From NCBI GenBank assembly GCA_021781745.1, contig JAJXWH010000037.1:1-52270 (forward strand): DNA of 52,270 nucleotides, read 5' to 3'. The first letter of the stretch is position 1; each line of letters starts with the position of its first letter. The translations under genes and the position numbers were made by a program. This DNA is from Bacillota bacterium. Its GTDB lineage: Bacteria > Bacillota > Clostridia > Clostridiales > Clostridiaceae. Shown here piece after piece: positions 1 to 7,761 of this stretch. The notes below the pieces were generated by a model, which saw nothing but the letters and a program-made list of their open reading frames with translations, made no database searches and had not been told where the DNA came from.

Positions 1-300
1 GTGAGACAAAAGCTAAATGGAGAGGATATAAACTGGGGAACTGTATTATTTGACGGAGGAATAGGAGCATTAACGGCAGGAATGTTCCATGGTGGAGGAA
101 AATTAATTGAAGCAGCTTCACCATTTGCAAAGAATGCATTTAATAAGGCATCATCAGTATTATCAGAGAATTCTAAGTATGCAAAAATTGCATTGGAAAA
201 TATGCAAAAGGGTCCAAAGTCAGTAGTGCTTGGAAGTAATTTAGGCAATGTTGATGAGGCTTTGGGGAGGTTTGCTAAGGAATTTAAAAATGCTAAGAAT
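1..300 (+). repeat. Pre-toxin stem repeat, copy 1
   Basis: Near-identical at DNA level to 3869-4168 (offset 3868). The match runs through the shared pre-toxin stem and stops at the stem/tip junction. Scattered substitutions, such as gtatcatc versus gcatcatc, show the copies have diverged a little. This is the homology block expected to drive tip exchange in polymorphic toxins. Confidence 0.9.
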
Positions 301-675
301 GCTGGAGATACTGGTAGAATGAATATGGCAGGAAAAACTCACCCAGTATCAGGAGTTGAGTTTGATGCTAATGGATTCCCTAAATTTAAATCGGAGTATG
401 ATATGCATCTTGATCCAGCAGACTATTTAAAGTCAAGGGGTACTCACTTTGATAGAGCTAGCAAGTCGTTGTATAGTAAAATACAAAGCGATCCTGAATT
501 AGCAAGTAAATTTACACGAAATGAAATTGAGATTTTCAAAGAAGGTGGAATCCCTAAAAGATTCACATGGCATCATAACCAAGAACCTGGGCTAATGCAA
601 TTAGTTGATAGAACATTGCACAAACAAACTGGTCACGATGGCGGATTTAGTATATGGGGACCAGGAAATAAGTAG
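1..675 (+). CDS. Polymorphic toxin C-terminus, WHH-type HNH/Endo VII nuclease tip (5' end outside window)
   Basis: This is the 3' end of a larger gene. The first codon shown (GTG) is an internal Val, because the second copy at 3689-4531 continues upstream through the same VRQKLNGEDINWG stretch. Residues 1-95 are a glycine-rich pre-toxin stem almost identical to that copy, and the sequence diverges abruptly after FKNAKN. The unique tip (about residues 100-224) has the layout of the WHH nuclease family: a GVEFDANGFPKF entry motif and a C-terminal TWHHNQEPGLMQLVD motif followed by H..TGHDGG. The WHH histidines are the expected metal-binding and catalytic residues of the HNH/Endo VII fold. By family knowledge it would cut nucleic acid in a competing cell. 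An intact SUKH gene begins 11 bp downstream and is the obvious immunity partner. The delivery domains lie outside the window, so the secretion route is unknown. Confidence 0.85.
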   Translation: MRQKLNGEDINWGTVLFDGGIGALTAGMFHGGGKLIEAASPFAKNAFNKASSVLSENSKYAKIALENMQKGPKSVVLGSNLGNVDEALGRFAKEFKNAKNAGDTGRMNMAGKTHPVSGVEFDANGFPKFKSEYDMHLDPADYLKSRGTHFDRASKSLYSKIQSDPELASKFTRNEIEIFKEGGIPKRFTWHHNQEPGLMQLVDRTLHKQTGHDGGFSIWGPGNK

Positions 676-686
676 GAGGTATAATA

Positions 687-1133
687 ATGAGCAACAATCT
701 AAGATGGATATGCGAAAATGATAATGTTGAAATGGAAACTATCTCAAAGGTAGAAAAAAAATTATATGTAAAGTTTCCAAAAGATTATATTGAAATGGTA
801 ATGAAAAATGATGGTGGTTATCCTAAGCCAAATAGATTCAATTTGAATGGTAATGAGGAAGTATTTAATAACCTATTGAGCTTTGATGAAGAAGATTGCA
901 GTAATATAATAAATACTTATAATGATGTAAGTGATAGATTAGTAGAAAAAATAATCCCGTTTGGAGAAGACCCTTTTGGTAATTTAATATGTTTTGATTA
1001 TAGGAATAACGATCAACCAATAGTAGTATTTTGGGAACATGAAAGAGCATTTAATGATAAGGAATCAGCTATTACTTACGTATGTGATTCCTTTAATGAG
1101 TTACTGCTAATGTTGCATGATGCCCAAGAATGA
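687..1133 (+). CDS. SUKH (SMI1/KNR4) family immunity protein
   Basis: A 148-residue acidic cytosolic protein with a strong Shine-Dalgarno (taggaggt) before ATG 687. The sequence follows the SMI1/KNR4 (SUKH-1) plan: an N-terminal helix with VEKKLYVKFPKDY, then the turn NDGGYPKP, then the core PFGEDPFGNLICFDYR, and a strand VVFWEHE before a C-terminal helix that ends the fold. SUKH proteins are the commonest immunity proteins of polymorphic nuclease toxins and bind the toxin tip directly (family knowledge). It lies 11 bp after the WHH nuclease gene and is intact, so it most likely neutralises that toxin. Pairing is inferred from position only. Confidence 0.85.
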   Translation: MSNNLRWICENDNVEMETISKVEKKLYVKFPKDYIEMVMKNDGGYPKPNRFNLNGNEEVFNNLLSFDEEDCSNIINTYNDVSDRLVEKIIPFGEDPFGNLICFDYRNNDQPIVVFWEHERAFNDKESAITYVCDSFNELLLMLHDAQE

Positions 1134-1157
1134 CTATTTAAGATTCCCAGTAAATAA

Positions 1158-1379
1158 TTATCAAAAAGCCAACAAATAGAAATATTAAATTTAAAAGATA
1201 ATTTCATGGGGCTAGGTAAGTCAACCAATGCATCAAAAAATGCAAAGAGTTGGGCTGACTGTGTAGGTCATTCAAAATTAGGAGAGGTTCCAATTCATGT
1301 AAGAATTAATGCGTTAGAACGAGAAAGTTTACCTAGAGATGCATTGGAAAAAGCGATTGAAGAAAGATTAGAAAAATGA
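1158..1379 (+). pseudogene. Orphan toxin-tip remnant
   Basis: An open frame without a convincing start or Shine-Dalgarno runs from after a stop at 1155 to TGA 1377. From the internal ATG 1206 it would give 57 residues, including SWADCVGHSKLGEVPIHVR and a charged C-terminal helix. It ends with an ATGA overlap onto the next damaged immunity reading frame, as a toxin gene would end onto its immunity gene. I therefore read it as the last part of a displaced toxin tip whose stem has been lost. I do not recognise the domain. Confidence 0.5.
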
Positions 1380-1854
1380 TAAATATTAAAAAGAATATTG
1401 ATAGTAAGATATTTGAGGTAAATTGTGAAGAGTACTAAAGGGGCAAGCAGAAGCATTACTAGAAATAATAGGTAATGTTGAATTAAGTAAACTAAAGGAT
1501 AAATTTAAAGTTCAAGTAGAATGGAGCATCTTTACAATAGTAGAAGATAGTGAGGGATTCAAACTATTTGCACCTTATTACAATAGAGATCCTTTTAGCG
1601 ATACTACTGACGATCTAACAATACCCTTGTGGATACAATTAGAAAAAGGGATTCTTTTAAATAAATTAAATCTAAATGGAGAAATGATTTCATTCAGAGA
1701 TAAAATAATATGTGCTAAGGGAGTATTAGAGATGGATGACATTTATCTGGAGAGAAGTAAGGATCATGAAAAAGGTGACTCTGGCTGGTATATCGGGCCA
1801 GTTAATGAATCAATTGTTAATAATGAATTAGAGGCGTATTATGTATATAATTAA
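1376..1854 (+). pseudogene. Frameshifted immunity gene, Imm33/DUF2185-like
   Basis: ATG 1376 (ATGA overlap with the preceding toxin remnant) opens 20 codons ending in NCEEY and a TAA at 1436. A second frame resumes at about 1432 with LKGQAEALLEIIGN and runs without a stop to TAA 1852. Joining the two frames gives one continuous protein of about 158 residues, so a single-base change near 1426-1436 broke the gene. The long part has DLTIPLWIQLEKG and a C-terminal block IYLERSKDHEKGDSGWYIG. This resembles the DSGW motif of DUF2185/Imm33 immunity proteins, which is a tentative family call. No alternative start with a good Shine-Dalgarno lies in the second frame, so it is probably not expressed. 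Confidence 0.6.
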
Positions 1855-1988
1855 TTAAAATTAGACCATCAATAATTCATACATTAGTATTACCAAGTGG
1901 GTGGTATATGGCTATTTTTAATAAAAATAAAGTAGTAGCTATTTTAGATGATAATGATGTTGATATTCTTAAAAAACTTAATGCATAA
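1851..1988 (+). pseudogene. Short immunity/toxin remnant
   Basis: An open stretch of 45 codons ending at TAA 1986 reads ...IHTLVLPSGWYMAIFNKNKV and a short acidic tail. It is protein-like (alternating strand pattern, sensible codon use), but it lacks a start with a Shine-Dalgarno and has no partner. It is best explained as the 3' end of another displaced cassette gene. The family is not recognised. Confidence 0.35.
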
Positions 1989-2070
1989 TTAGTATGTAGT
2001 TAACATCCATGGAAGTATTAACGTTACTATTAAAAATGGAAAATACGTTGATTAGTTGGAGGTAATAGTA

Positions 2071-2546
2071 ATTAATATAGAATTTGAAAAGTTGATTGAT
2101 AATTGCAAAGTAAGTTTTTTTCTTGGCTTATCCTAAAAAGTAGTATCAAAGTTTTCTCAGATAAAGTAGCTGCTCAAAATGTCGTGAATTTCTGTTGGGA
2201 GTGGTTACAAGATAAGAAATTTAATAGAGAATATCTTTATAACTTGTTAGATGATGGGGATTGTGGAATAACGTTAATACAAGAAATGTCTAAAAATGAA
2301 AAAGATAAGGTTGCTTTGAATTGTATTATTGATGCTATCGCTTATACAAATCGTAAGGCATATGAAACAGAAGGAGCAAAGTATTTTCTGGATCTAATAG
2401 AATTAGTTGATACAGTTTGTTATACATCATGGAATGCATATAAAAAGGAAAGTAGAAAATATATACGGCAAGCATTAGAAGGTATAAAAGAAGAAAGTCT
2501 TATGACTTTTATAGAAAGTGCAATTAAGACTGGTTTTATTTCCTAA
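2071..2546 (+). pseudogene. Broken immunity gene, all-helical, Imm6-like
   Basis: A Shine-Dalgarno (ttggaggtaat, 2056-2066) is followed by a frame with no ATG or GTG at the expected place. That frame reads NIEFEKLIDNCKVSFFLGLS and stops at 2134. From about 2140 another frame carries a coherent 140-residue helical protein (KVFSDKVAAQNVVNFCWEWL, LDDGDCGITLIQEM, AYTNRKAYETEGAKYF) to TAA 2544. A run of seven T at the junction is a likely indel site. The longest open frame could start at ATG 2103, but nothing supports translation there. The helical pattern with FCWEWL and a central cysteine/aspartate-rich turn is reminiscent of Imm6 (tentative). It is probably another dead immunity gene, although a shortened product cannot be excluded. 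Confidence 0.5.
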
Positions 2547-3037
2547 GATAAAATTTCAGTAATGGAACAACATCTTTTATCTAATTTTAAAATAAATGAT
2601 TATAATATAGTAATTATTAGGGATGATTTCATAAAAAAATTATAAGCGATTGTTGATTTGTGGGTATATTTAAGTAATTATAATTCTAAGAATATAAAAA
2701 ATTACGCAAAATAAATTTAAACTATATAAATTTCATTAAAGACTTTACAGTGTATACTTAATCTCTAAGTTTATATAATTAACAGTAATGTAAATTTATT
2801 ATTGAAACTTATATAACTACAAATAAATTCTAATTGCATAAAAGTAAATATAAGAATAATTGATGAAATTCAATAAAATGTACAAAATAGTTTACTGCAT
2901 AATAATAATGCGGTAAGCATATGAAAAATATTCAAAACAATGTTGAAATGGTAGTAATAGTAAAAACTATTGCTACAGTTAATTTCTTTAGATACAGTTT
3001 CAGCCCCAAGACCAGAGGGTAGGAAAAGCTGATTTAA
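2547..3037. other. AT-rich gene-poor stretch in toxin locus
   Basis: There is no supportable gene here. A 27-codon frame (ATG 2562 to TAA 2643) has no Shine-Dalgarno and looks like debris. The middle is nearly pure A/T with many stops in all frames. A small hairpin lies at 2893-2915 and has a counterpart at 5294-5317. Residues after 2940 may be the worn 5' flank of the GAD-like pseudogene that follows. Confidence 0.6.
2893..2915. repeat. Small hairpin, cassette-associated, copy 1
   Basis: The arms TACTGCA and TGCGGTA (one G-U pair) flank an ataataa-type loop. A similar element with the same loop, taataataat, occurs at 5294-5317. Both sit downstream of an immunity gene. Confidence 0.5.
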
Positions 3038-3480
3038 ATGCATAAAGTATTTAGCGATTTTAAATTAAGTAGAAAAGTAAGTGAAGATATAATTAATATA
3101 AAGATATAGTTGGTCAAGATATAGTAGAAATATGGGAAGAGTATGGATTTGGGATAACATTTCATGGATATTTAAAAATAGTAAATCCAGAGCAGATTAA
3201 GGAACTGTTAGAAGAAACATATATCATGACATTTGATAATATTCCGTTTTTTGTAACAGGAATTGGTGATATTATTGTATGTAATAATAGAGGGAGTTTT
3301 GGTCTGTTAGATTACCTCTACCAAGGAATGGAAATGTTATGAACCGCAAAAGAGATAGAATGGAATTTTTTCTTTACTAAAGATTGTGAAGAAGAATGGC
3401 AATTTTAGGGAGCTGAAAGAGTTGATAATTTAAGAAAAGTAAATTATAAAGTTCATTTAACAATTATCGCTGAAATATAA
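3038..3480 (+). pseudogene. Degraded GAD-like/DUF1851 (Tdi1-type) immunity gene
   Basis: ATG 3038 opens MHKVFSDFKLSRKVSEDIIN and then shifts frame near 3095. The second frame (3097-3480) gives KDIVGQDIVEIWEEYGFG, HGYLKIVNPEQIKELLEE, NIPFFVTGIGDIIVC and LLDYLYQGMEM. These follow the GAD-like plus DUF1851 plan seen in Tdi1-type immunity proteins (lWxxYGfG, vNPxe, GDii). Two further in-frame stops (TGA at about 3340, TAG at about 3406) interrupt it, while the reading sense continues after both. Three independent lesions make this a clear pseudogene. Its toxin partner is not visible. Confidence 0.65.
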
Positions 3481-3567
3481 GGAATATTATCTTAGAATTA
3501 ATATAGAAGTTAAGAAAGCAGGTAAGATGAATTAATATAATCGTACCTGTTTTTTCATAATGAGCCA
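3471..3567 (+). repeat. Cassette tail repeat with terminator, copy 1
   Basis: The block from tgaaatataaggaatatt to aatgagcc recurs with few changes at 5436-5521. It spans the stop codon of the GAD-like pseudogene and the terminator behind it. Two copies behind unrelated immunity genes suggest a shared cassette end. Confidence 0.7.
3518..3556 (+). terminator. Rho-independent terminator
   Basis: An imperfect stem GCAGGTAAGAT.../...CGTACCTGT is followed by TTTTTTC. The copy at 5471-5510 has partly compensating changes in the stem, which supports a selected structure. Confidence 0.65.
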
Positions 3568-3688
3568 TGAGCGAGAAAAAAGTTATATTATAAGCATATC
3601 CATAGGAAAACAAAGAAGGCTTTAAGTTGATAGGAGTATCTGGTTTCAGTAAGTCAATGCAGCAGTCACAATAGCAGCAGTTGCAAGC

Positions 3689-4531
3689 ATGGCAATATCG
3701 GATATAAGGCGTGGAGAAGTTAGTGACATAACAGATTATATGTGGGCTGGGGGAAGAGAAGCTTTTATAGGAGCCTTATCTGGAGCAATATTTGGACCAT
3801 TTGGTGCAGGAGAAGCTTTAGCTGGAAAGATGGCATTAGGTGCAGCAACTAATGCGTTTGAAAGCATAGTGAGACAAAAGCTAAATGGAGAGGATATAAA
3901 CTGGGGAACTGTATTATTTGACGGAGGAATAGGAGCATTAACGGCAGGAATGTTCCATGGTGGAGGAAAATTAATTGAAGCAGCTTCACCATTTGTAAAG
4001 AAAGCATTTAATAAAGTATCATCAGTATTATCAGAGAATGCTAAATATGCAAAAACTGCATTAGAAAATATGCAAAAGGGTCCAAAGTCAGTAGTGCTTG
4101 GAAGTAATTTAGGCAATGTTGATGAGGCTTTGGGAAGGCTTGATAAGGAATTTAAGAATGCTAAAAATCAAATTGCTGATGGGGGAAGTAATGCTGACGT
4201 AGTAGAGGTTGAAATTTCTAGAAGCAAATATCCTGAATCAGCAAAACACATTGAAGATGCGATAGCTAATGGGCAACCAGATGTATTAACGATTAATAGA
4301 AGTGGTTCAAAACTTAATCGTAAAGCTTCTCTTAAAGGAATAGATAAAGTTCCAGGAAAGGATTTAGATGAATATCCACCAGCAATGTTTGAAGAAGGTG
4401 GTGATGGAGCAAGTGTTAGACCTATTAATCCATCTGACAATAGGGGTTCTGGTTCAACTGCAGGTCATCAACTAAGACCATATCCTAATGGAACCAAGGT
4501 AAAATATAAAATAACTGATGATGATGATTAG
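3689..4531 (+). CDS. Orphan polymorphic toxin tail with NucA/NucB DNase tip
   Basis: From ATG 3689 the product has 280 residues. The frame is open back to 3653 after a stop at 3650, and no Shine-Dalgarno is visible, so this is the 3' part of a toxin gene cut off from its delivery region. Residues 1-155 are the glycine/alanine-rich pre-toxin stem shared with the gene at 1-675, here extended upstream (GGREAFIGALSGAIFGPF). Residues 160-280 are a NucA/NucB-type deoxyribonuclease: SKYPESAKHIEDAIANGQPD, NRxxSLKG, DLDEYPPAMFEEGG, then SDNRGSGSTAGHQL. The DEYP, EGG and NR residues are the family's conserved active-site region. The stop is followed within 26 bp by the DUF2625 gene. Whether it is still made is doubtful; it may serve as a donor for tip exchange. 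Confidence 0.8.
   Translation: MAISDIRRGEVSDITDYMWAGGREAFIGALSGAIFGPFGAGEALAGKMALGAATNAFESIVRQKLNGEDINWGTVLFDGGIGALTAGMFHGGGKLIEAASPFVKKAFNKVSSVLSENAKYAKTALENMQKGPKSVVLGSNLGNVDEALGRLDKEFKNAKNQIADGGSNADVVEVEISRSKYPESAKHIEDAIANGQPDVLTINRSGSKLNRKASLKGIDKVPGKDLDEYPPAMFEEGGDGASVRPINPSDNRGSGSTAGHQLRPYPNGTKVKYKITDDDD
3869..4168 (+). repeat. Pre-toxin stem repeat, copy 2
   Basis: Matches 1-300. Homology ends at the stem/tip boundary, after which this copy encodes the NucA/NucB tip and copy 1 the WHH tip. Confidence 0.9.
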
Positions 4532-4556
4532 AAAATCAAAAGTATGGAGGTGTAAA

Positions 4557-5204
4557 ATGAGTAATATAGATAATCTTTTGTGGGGAGAATTAAAAAAAAT
4601 GTTTAGTGATTCCAATAAAAATATAAAATTAAATCAAAGTAAAACTAATAATGGACAGGGTACCCTAGATAAGCTAAAAATAACACCAAAATCAGCCCTA
4701 GGTTCAATTTTGTTTAACACATTTGGAATTACTGTTGATAATTGGATTAGGGTACTTGGTTCTGAAAATCAAGAAAATAGAGGAATACTTTCATACAATA
4801 AAATAGATGAGAATGGAGTTGCTAATGCTATTGATAAGATGTTAATAGTTGCAGATGATGTTGTTGGAGGTGTATTTGCATTAAATGCTGGAAAGTTTTC
4901 AGATGGAATAAGAGATGTGTGGTATTTTGCTCCAGACACATTGCAATGGGAATCATTAGAGATGAAATATTCTGAATTTATTTCTTGGATTGCAATGGGA
5001 GATACAGATGAATTTTATAGTACATTAAGGTGGAGTAAATGGAAGAATGATGTTAGTAATTTAACCTTTGATGAAGCTATATTAGTATATCCTTTCCTAT
5101 GGTCAAATGAGGTGGAAATAGAAAAAGCAGATAAGAAAGTAGTACCGGTGGAAGAACTTCTAAATATAAATCAGGAATATAGCAAAAGGTTCAATCTTAG
5201 CTAG
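4557..5204 (+). CDS. DUF2625 family protein, probable immunity to the NucA/NucB toxin
   Basis: The start is placed at ATG 4557 because a good Shine-Dalgarno (atggaggt) lies at 4544-4551; a longer frame from 4518 would overlap the toxin stop and has none. The 215-residue product matches the DUF2625 plan from end to end: LLWGELKKMF near the start, SALGSILFNTFGITVDNWIR, RVLGSENQE, LIVADDVVGGVFALNAGKF, DVWYFAPDTLQWESLEMKYS, RWSKWKNDV and YPFLWSNE. It has no signal peptide or membrane segment, so it is cytosolic. Position directly after a DNase tip argues for an immunity role, which is inference. The gene is intact while its toxin is truncated, as expected if orphan immunity is still useful against sibling strains. 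Confidence 0.75.
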   Translation: MSNIDNLLWGELKKMFSDSNKNIKLNQSKTNNGQGTLDKLKITPKSALGSILFNTFGITVDNWIRVLGSENQENRGILSYNKIDENGVANAIDKMLIVADDVVGGVFALNAGKFSDGIRDVWYFAPDTLQWESLEMKYSEFISWIAMGDTDEFYSTLRWSKWKNDVSNLTFDEAILVYPFLWSNEVEIEKADKKVVPVEELLNINQEYSKRFNLS

Positions 5205-5293
5205 AAGTTGCTACATAATTATAAAGTTACTGAAGGCATAAAAATTTAAGGCTAATTTTCCTAGCAAAATTAATAAGAGAAAATTTATAAATG

Positions 5294-5317
5294 ACTGCAT
5301 AATAATAATTCTGCAGT
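5294..5317. repeat. Small hairpin, cassette-associated, copy 2
   Basis: The perfect arms ACTGCA/TGCAGT flank taataataattc. Same loop type as 2893-2915. Confidence 0.5.
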
Positions 5318-5435
5318 GAAATTGGCTACTACAAAGTGAATAAAATAAAGTTGCTTGAAACTACGCCCTTGTGACCCAAACTAGATGTACCAACAGGTTT
5401 GATGCAATTGAATTACACCCATAACAATTACGGCC

Positions 5436-5521
5436 GAAATACAAGGAATATTAATATAGAAGTTAAGAAAGCAGGTAAGATAAATTAATATTATCATACC
5501 TGTTTTTTTACAATGAGCCAA
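5436..5521 (+). repeat. Cassette tail repeat with terminator, copy 2
   Basis: Counterpart of 3471-3567, beginning gaaatacaaggaatatt and ending aatgagcc. About 11 bases present in copy 1 (atcttagaatt) are missing here. Confidence 0.7.
5471..5510 (+). terminator. Rho-independent terminator after the DUF2625 cassette
   Basis: The stem CAGGTAAGATAA/TTATCATACCTG (one mismatch, loop attaata) is followed by TTTTTTTA. It ends transcription of the upstream cassette about 270 bp after the DUF2625 stop. Confidence 0.7.
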
Positions 5522-6005
5522 AAACAAGCAATTGTTGATAGAGACTTGTGTGTTTCTTATTGATACTATGGAGGGGGTGGTAGGTCATTAGCAAGATTAA
5601 GCTGGTAAATAGAGGATGACTTGAAGGACTTAAAGAGTATATATGTATTTCCATAGATATGGTATTGGTAGTTGCGAAAACTTTCTTTCAAAATGGTATA
5701 GTAGAAGAATTATTGCAGTGGTAATATAAAGGATAATGATAAATCAATTGAATTTAAATGAAATAGTATGTTTGAAGTATGCGAATATATAATATAATAC
5801 TTTAAAGTTGTACTATTTTATTTTCAAAAGCAAAAAATAATAAGGAGTTATAAAATATTCAAAAGTGCGTAAATACTGATATATAAGGGCTTTGTGGGAT
5901 GTGCTAATATATTATCGAGCGTTATAAGACAAGCAGTATTTTACCCGCTGGGAGTATAAAATATCAATACGAGTAATTAAATAAAAATATATATTAATAA
6001 ATATG

Positions 6006-6038
6006 AAGGTATTCATCTATGAGGTGAGTACCTTTTTA
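6006..6038 (+). terminator. Strong rho-independent terminator
   Basis: A 13-bp stem, AAGGTATTCATCT against AGGTGAGTACCTT with two G-U pairs, a loop of about seven bases and a following TTTTTAT. No gene lies directly upstream, so it may be left from a lost cassette gene. It shields asnS from plus-strand transcription. Confidence 0.75.
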
Positions 6039-6307
6039 TACTTAATAAATCAAGATTTTAACCAAAGCATATTTACGTCAGTATCTTAAAAACATTAGTA
6101 AAACCTTATATATATTGAGGTAGACAAAAAATAATTATAGATAGACAGGTATAGTCGTCTACCCTAAACCGTTCAAATTACTACATTTACCTATAAGTAG
6201 ACAAGAGACAGGTATTTTATATATATAAATATTTAATTTTCGATATACGATATATTTTACACCGTTTTTTACACCGTATAAAAAGGAAAATAATAAAAAT
6301 AGAAAAA

Positions 6308-6354
6308 ATTAAATAAAACAAAAATGACAGTATAACACGGTTTGCTACACTGCC
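6308..6354 (-). terminator. asnS terminator
   Basis: Read on the minus strand: the arms GGCAGTGTA and TATACTGTC form a 9-bp stem with two G-U pairs, followed by ATTTTTGTTTTATTT. It begins 13 bp after the asnS stop. Confidence 0.75.
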
Positions 6355-6366
6355 AAAACTAATAAA

Positions 6367-7761
6367 TTAGAACTCGCTTGTTCCTGGAGTTCGTGGAAAT
6401 GGTATTACATCCCTAATGTTTGTCATGCCTGTTATATACATGATTAATCTCTCGAAACCTAAACCGAAGCCTGCGTGTTTAGTTTCTCCATATTTTCTTA
6501 ATTCCAGGTACCACCAATAATCTTCTTCAGATAAGTTTAATTCTGCCATTCTATTCTTTAAGACATCTAGCCTCTCTTCTCTTTGGCTGCCACCTATGAT
6601 TTCGCCGATTCCTGGAACCAAAAGATCTGTGGCTGCAACTGTCTTATTATCATCATTTAACCTCATATAGAAGGCTTTTATATCTTTAGGATAATCAGTT
6701 ACAAATAATGGTTTTTTAAAGTGTTCTTCAGTAAGATATCTTTCATGTTCAGTTTGGAGATCTATACCCCAAGATACAGGGTAATCAAATTGTTTTCCGC
6801 ACTTTTGTAATATTTCAACAGCTTCTGTATAGCTAACTCTAGCAAAATCTGATGAAACTACATGGTTTAATCTTTCAAGTAATCCCTTATCAATAAATTG
6901 ATTAAAGAATTCTAATTCTTCAGGACACTCATCCATAACATATTTAATGACATATTTAAGCATATCCTCTGCAAGTTCCATGTCATCTTGTAAGTCAGCA
7001 AAAGCAATTTCTGGTTCAATCATCCAAAATTCAGCAGCATGTCTTGTAGTATTAGAATTTTCCGCTCTAAATGTTGGACCAAATGTATAAATGTTTCTAA
7101 AAGCTAAAGCAAAGCATTCTCCATTTAATTGACCTGAAACAGTAAGATTTGTTTCTTTTCCAAAGAAGTCCTTACTAAAATCTACATTTCCATCGTCAGT
7201 TAGTTGAGGAGTTTTAGGATTAAGCGTTGTCACTCTAAACATTTCTCCAGCACCTTCGCAATCACTTCCGGTTATTATAGGTGTATGAGTATATACAAAG
7301 TTTTGATCTTGAAAAAACTTATGAATTGCATAGGCTGCAACAGAACGAACCCTAAAAGTTGCTGAAAATGCATTACTTCTAGGTCTTAAATGAGCAATTG
7401 TTCTTAAGTATTCAAAGGTATGTCTTTTCTTCTGAAGAGGATAATCAGAGTTTGACATTCCTTCTATAATAATATTTGTTGCTTGGATCTCAAAAGGTTG
7501 CTTTGCCTCTGGTGTAGCTACTAATATACCGTTTACTGAAATTGATGAACTTATAGGTAATTTTGATATCTCCTTAAAATTAGACATTTTATCATCAAAA
7601 ACCACTTGAATATTTTTAAAGAAAGAACCATCATTAACCTCTATAAAACCAAAGGCGTTAGATGATCTAAGGGTTCTTATCCAGCCTGATATTGTTACTT
7701 CCTTTGATAGAAAATCATCGGTATTTCGATAAAGGCTTTTAATTGAAATTGATTTTGCCAT
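6367..7761 (-). CDS. asnS: Asparaginyl-tRNA synthetase
   Basis: The 464-residue product charges tRNA-Asn with asparagine in the cytosol. Residues 1-105 form the OB-fold anticodon-binding domain ([20 protein letters not shown]). The class II catalytic core follows, with motif 2 in [21 protein letters not shown] (about 231-251) and motif 3 in [15 protein letters not shown] near the C-terminus. The residues around [11 protein letters not shown] and the length are those of AsnRS rather than AspRS, which is about 590 residues in bacteria. ATG 7761 is preceded by cggaggtcat. No T-box leader (AGGGTGG-type sequence) is visible in the 515 bp upstream, so expression is probably not controlled by that mechanism. 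The gene is alone in its transcription unit. Confidence 0.95.
   Translation of the reverse strand: MAKSISIKSLYRNTDDFLSKEVTISGWIRTLRSSNAFGFIEVNDGSFFKNIQVVFDDKMSNFKEISKLPISSSISVNGILVATPEAKQPFEIQATNIIIEGMSNSDYPLQKKRHTFEYLRTIAHLRPRSNAFSATFRVRSVAAYAIHKFFQDQNFVYTHTPIITGSDCEGAGEMFRVTTLNPKTPQLTDDGNVDFSKDFFGKETNLTVSGQLNGECFALAFRNIYTFGPTFRAENSNTTRHAAEFWMIEPEIAFADLQDDMELAEDMLKYVIKYVMDECPEELEFFNQFIDKGLLERLNHVVSSDFARVSYTEAVEILQKCGKQFDYPVSWGIDLQTEHERYLTEEHFKKPLFVTDYPKDIKAFYMRLNDDNKTVAATDLLVPGIGEIIGGSQREERLDVLKNRMAELNLSEEDYWWYLELRKYGETKHAGFGLGFERLIMYITGMTNIRDVIPFPRTPGTSEF

Larger units (their letters stand above)
5205..6366. other. Gene-free debris between toxin locus and asnS
   Basis: About 1.16 kb without an intact gene. 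It holds a small hairpin (5294-5317), the second cassette tail with its terminator (5436-5521), short protein-like scraps, a strong terminator (6006-6038), and the asnS terminator on the other strand (6308-6354). One scrap at about 5350-5410 reads LDVPTGLMQL and resembles the MQL motif of HNH toxin tips. One at about 5880-5950 reads ANILSSVIRQAV and faintly resembles the toxin stem. At 6119-6164 an inverted repeat GGTAGAC/GTCTACC lies apart, and at 6258-6280 ttacaccgt occurs twice. No integrase or transposase can be read. Confidence 0.6.

Noticed and set aside
865..1050. Minus-strand 61-codon frame inside the SUKH gene
   Set aside because: Lies wholly inside a well-supported gene on the other strand and has low-complexity Leu/Tyr-rich composition.
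2562..2645. 27-codon frame after the Imm6-like pseudogene
   Set aside because: No Shine-Dalgarno, tiny, in decayed AT-rich sequence; treated as debris.
3736..4440. Two minus-strand frames opposite the NucA/NucB toxin
   Set aside because: Shadow frames: serine/proline-rich composition mirrors the coding strand, with no ribosome site or family similarity.
6119..6280. Phage or integrase attachment site near the end of the toxin locus
   Set aside because: Only a short inverted repeat (GGTAGAC/GTCTACC) and a double ttacaccgt are seen; no integrase gene, and no matching copy was found on the left side.
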